Source of the DNA: Lysobacter sp. S4-A87
GTDB lineage: Bacteria; Pseudomonadota; Gammaproteobacteria; Xanthomonadales; Xanthomonadaceae
DNA: 64,000 nucleotides
Direction of reading: 5' to 3'
NCBI RefSeq assembly: GCF_022637455.1
Contig: NZ_CP093341.1
Span: forward strand, 124,001-188,000
Made by a program: the position numbers and the translations under genes. The notes beneath the pieces are model-generated. The model ran no database searches, was not told where the DNA came from, and was given only the letters and a program-made list of their open reading frames with translations. Positions within the stretch are counted from its first letter, which is position 1. Every line of letters starts with the position of its first letter. Shown here piece by piece: positions 62,551-64,000 of the stretch.

Positions 62551-64000
62551 ATGTCCGTACTGCCCAATCCGATCCCCGCGCGCATGAAAGGCCTCAACCG
62601 GGCCGAGATCTGCGACGTCAACTTCAGCGAGTTCGTCAAGGCCTGGAACGGCCACGCCGATGCGCGCCCGGCTGCAGGCGAGGCGATCCTCGAGGGCAGT
62701 GCGCTTGATGCGCGCGGATTCCGCGAGCTGTTCGAGTCGCAGCTGGTCAGCCGCCACCTCGACCTGATGGCGCGCGTGCTGCGCGTGCAGAACAAGGTCT
62801 TCTACACGATCGGCTCCAGCGGTCACGAAGGCAACGCGATGGTGGCGCGCCTGACCCGCCATACCGATCCGGCATTCCTGCACTACCGCTCCGGCGGCTT
62901 CATGGCCGAGCGCTTCCGCAAGTTGCCGGGCGCAGATGGCAAGCCGCGTGACCCGGTGATGGATTCGGCCCTGTCGTTCGCCGCCAGCAAGGACGACCCG
63001 GCCAGCGGTGGCCGCCACAAGGTCTGGGGCAGCAAGCCGTTGTGGGTCCTGCCGCAGACCTCGACCATCGCCTCGCACCTGCCCAAGGCACTGGGCACGG
63101 CGGTCGCCATCGAAGCCGGCAAGCGCCTGGGTCACGCGTTGCCGGTTCCGGACGACAGCATCACGATCTGCTCCTTCGGCGACGCGTCGGCCAACCACGC
63201 CACTGCGCAGACCGCATTCAACGCCGCCGCCTGGACCGCGTACCAGAAGCTGCCGGCGCCGGTCCTGTTCGTCTGCGAGGACAACGGCATCGGCATCTCG
63301 GTGAAGACCCCCGGTGGCTGGATCGGCAACCGCTTCCGCAACATGGACGGCCTGGATTACTTCACTGCCGACGGCCTCGACCTGGCCGCCGGCTACGGCG
63401 ACGTGCAGCGCGCCGTCGAACATTGCCGCAGCACGCGCCGTCCGACCTTCCTGCACCTGAAGACGACCCGCATCATGGGTCACGCCGGCACCGACTTCGA
63501 GATCGAATGGCGTTCGATCGAGGAGCTGTGCGCGGTCGAGGCCACCGACCCGTTGCTGCGCTCTGCCGCGATCGCGCTGGAGTCGGGCCTGATGTCGAAG
63601 GACGAAGTCCTCGACCTGTACGAGCAGACCCGCAAGAGGTGCTTCGCCGCCGCCGACGAGGCCGACCGTCGTCCCAAGCTCGACAATCTGGCCGAAGTGA
63701 TCGCGCCATTGGCGCCGTACACGCCGGCCAAGGTCGCCGCCGAAGCCAGGCGGGCCGATTACGGCCCGCGCCGCCTGGAAGTGTTCGGCAGCGAGGCCAA
63801 GCTGCCGGAGAACCAGCCGCCACGGCATCTGGCGATCCAGATCAACAACGCCCTGCACGACATCTTCGCCAAGTACCCCGAGACGTTGCTGTTCGGCGAG
63901 GACGTGGCGCAGAAGGGTGGCGTCTACACCGTCACCAAGGGCTTGCAGAAGGCCTTCGGCCCGCGCCGCGTGTTCAACACGCTGCTCGACGAGACGATGA
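62551..64000 (+). CDS. 2-oxo-acid dehydrogenase E1, fused alpha/beta subunits (partial)
   Basis: The gene runs off the right edge; 483 codons are visible. It encodes a thiamine-diphosphate E1 with the alpha subunit first. The alpha part has HYRSGGFMAERFRKLPG, GDASANHATAQTAFN (TPP/Mg motif near 210-224) and FVCEDNGIGISVKT. The beta-subunit start appears from about residue 425 (HLAIQINNALHDIFAKYPE, then LLFGEDVAQKGGVY). In many bacteria alpha and beta are separate. The fused form occurs in branched-chain and related 2-oxo-acid dehydrogenases. The ATG at 62551 is in good context but has only a weak ribosome site. Confidence 0.88.
   Translation, partial: MSVLPNPIPARMKGLNRAEICDVNFSEFVKAWNGHADARPAAGEAILEGSALDARGFRELFESQLVSRHLDLMARVLRVQNKVFYTIGSSGHEGNAMVARLTRHTDPAFLHYRSGGFMAERFRKLPGADGKPRDPVMDSALSFAASKDDPASGGRHKVWGSKPLWVLPQTSTIASHLPKALGTAVAIEAGKRLGHALPVPDDSITICSFGDASANHATAQTAFNAAAWTAYQKLPAPVLFVCEDNGIGISVKTPGGWIGNRFRNMDGLDYFTADGLDLAAGYGDVQRAVEHCRSTRRPTFLHLKTTRIMGHAGTDFEIEWRSIEELCAVEATDPLLRSAAIALESGLMSKDEVLDLYEQTRKRCFAAADEADRRPKLDNLAEVIAPLAPYTPAKVAAEARRADYGPRRLEVFGSEAKLPENQPPRHLAIQINNALHDIFAKYPETLLFGEDVAQKGGVYTVTKGLQKAFGPRRVFNTLLDETM

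Overview
The window is a gene-dense, GC-rich (roughly two-thirds G+C) stretch of a gammaproteobacterial chromosome. The protein set (a GST beginning MYSLYYSPGAASLVVHW, SelO, cytochrome c', many secreted peptidases and lipoproteins, a TonB-dependent receptor, a histone-H1-like Lys/Ala protein) and the palindromic GTAGCCCGGGTAAGCG intergenic elements point to the Xanthomonadaceae, probably Lysobacter, Luteimonas or a close relative. This is inferred from protein and repeat style, not from a marker gene. I saw no rRNA, tRNA, CRISPR array, insertion sequence, prophage or integrated plasmid. The content is core or near-core chromosome.

Layout. 1-9.2 kb: yaeQ, an RluA-type pseudouridine synthase, a frameshifted class I glutamine amidotransferase, an EamA transporter, the DEAD-box RNA helicase csdA/deaD, a secreted amidohydrolase, a truncated DUF188 (YaiI) remnant, a 52-residue Lys-rich protein, and selO. 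9.2-17.7 kb: a duplicated-domain secreted protein, a DUF2236 protein, a 34-residue Lys-rich protein, the ABC-F ATPase uup, a frameshifted di-haem cytochrome c peroxidase, thpR, several small conserved proteins and a three-domain lipoprotein. 17.7-29.1 kb: M14 carboxypeptidase, GST, POT peptide transporter, rhomboid protease, H1-like protein, small GNAT, rluF, a lipoprotein, cfa and an amino-acid permease. 29.1-43.3 kb: sirtuin, lhr, glycerophosphodiesterase, M3 dipeptidyl carboxypeptidase, a large secreted amidohydrolase and a TonB-dependent receptor. 43.3-54.3 kb: glutathione peroxidase, a ferredoxin-NADP reductase behind a Fur-box-like promoter, a PQQ-type sugar dehydrogenase, an ABC exporter, xthA, an outer-membrane protein, class I fumarase, and two adjacent phospholipase genes (patatin-like and OMPLA/pldA). 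54.3-64 kb: DUF456 protein, cold-shock protein, two glycine-zipper proteins, membrane cytochrome c', tcdA, tatD, glutaryl-CoA dehydrogenase, GNAT, GST, and the start of a fused alpha/beta 2-oxo-acid dehydrogenase E1 that runs off the end.

Functionally the window mixes RNA and translation upkeep (RluA-type, RluF, CsdA, Uup, Lhr, ThpR, TcdA, Csp), envelope and peptide or lipid turnover (M14, M3, POT, rhomboid, GlpQ-like, PldA, patatin, Cfa, lipoproteins), and redox or iron physiology (cytochrome c peroxidase, Gpx, Fpr, GSTs, cytochrome c'). Genes are mostly short transcription units, often divergent or convergent, with hairpin terminators at several convergent junctions.

No clearly new multi-gene system is visible. 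The observations most worth a second look are: two single-base frameshifts in otherwise intact enzymes; a nested cruciform intergenic element near 59.7 kb; a Fur-box-like operator next to the fpr promoter; a patatin/OMPLA phospholipase pair; a YbaY-MliC-COG3650 composite lipoprotein; several start codons placed as if the mRNAs were leaderless; and a set of conserved-looking micro-proteins of 34-62 residues.
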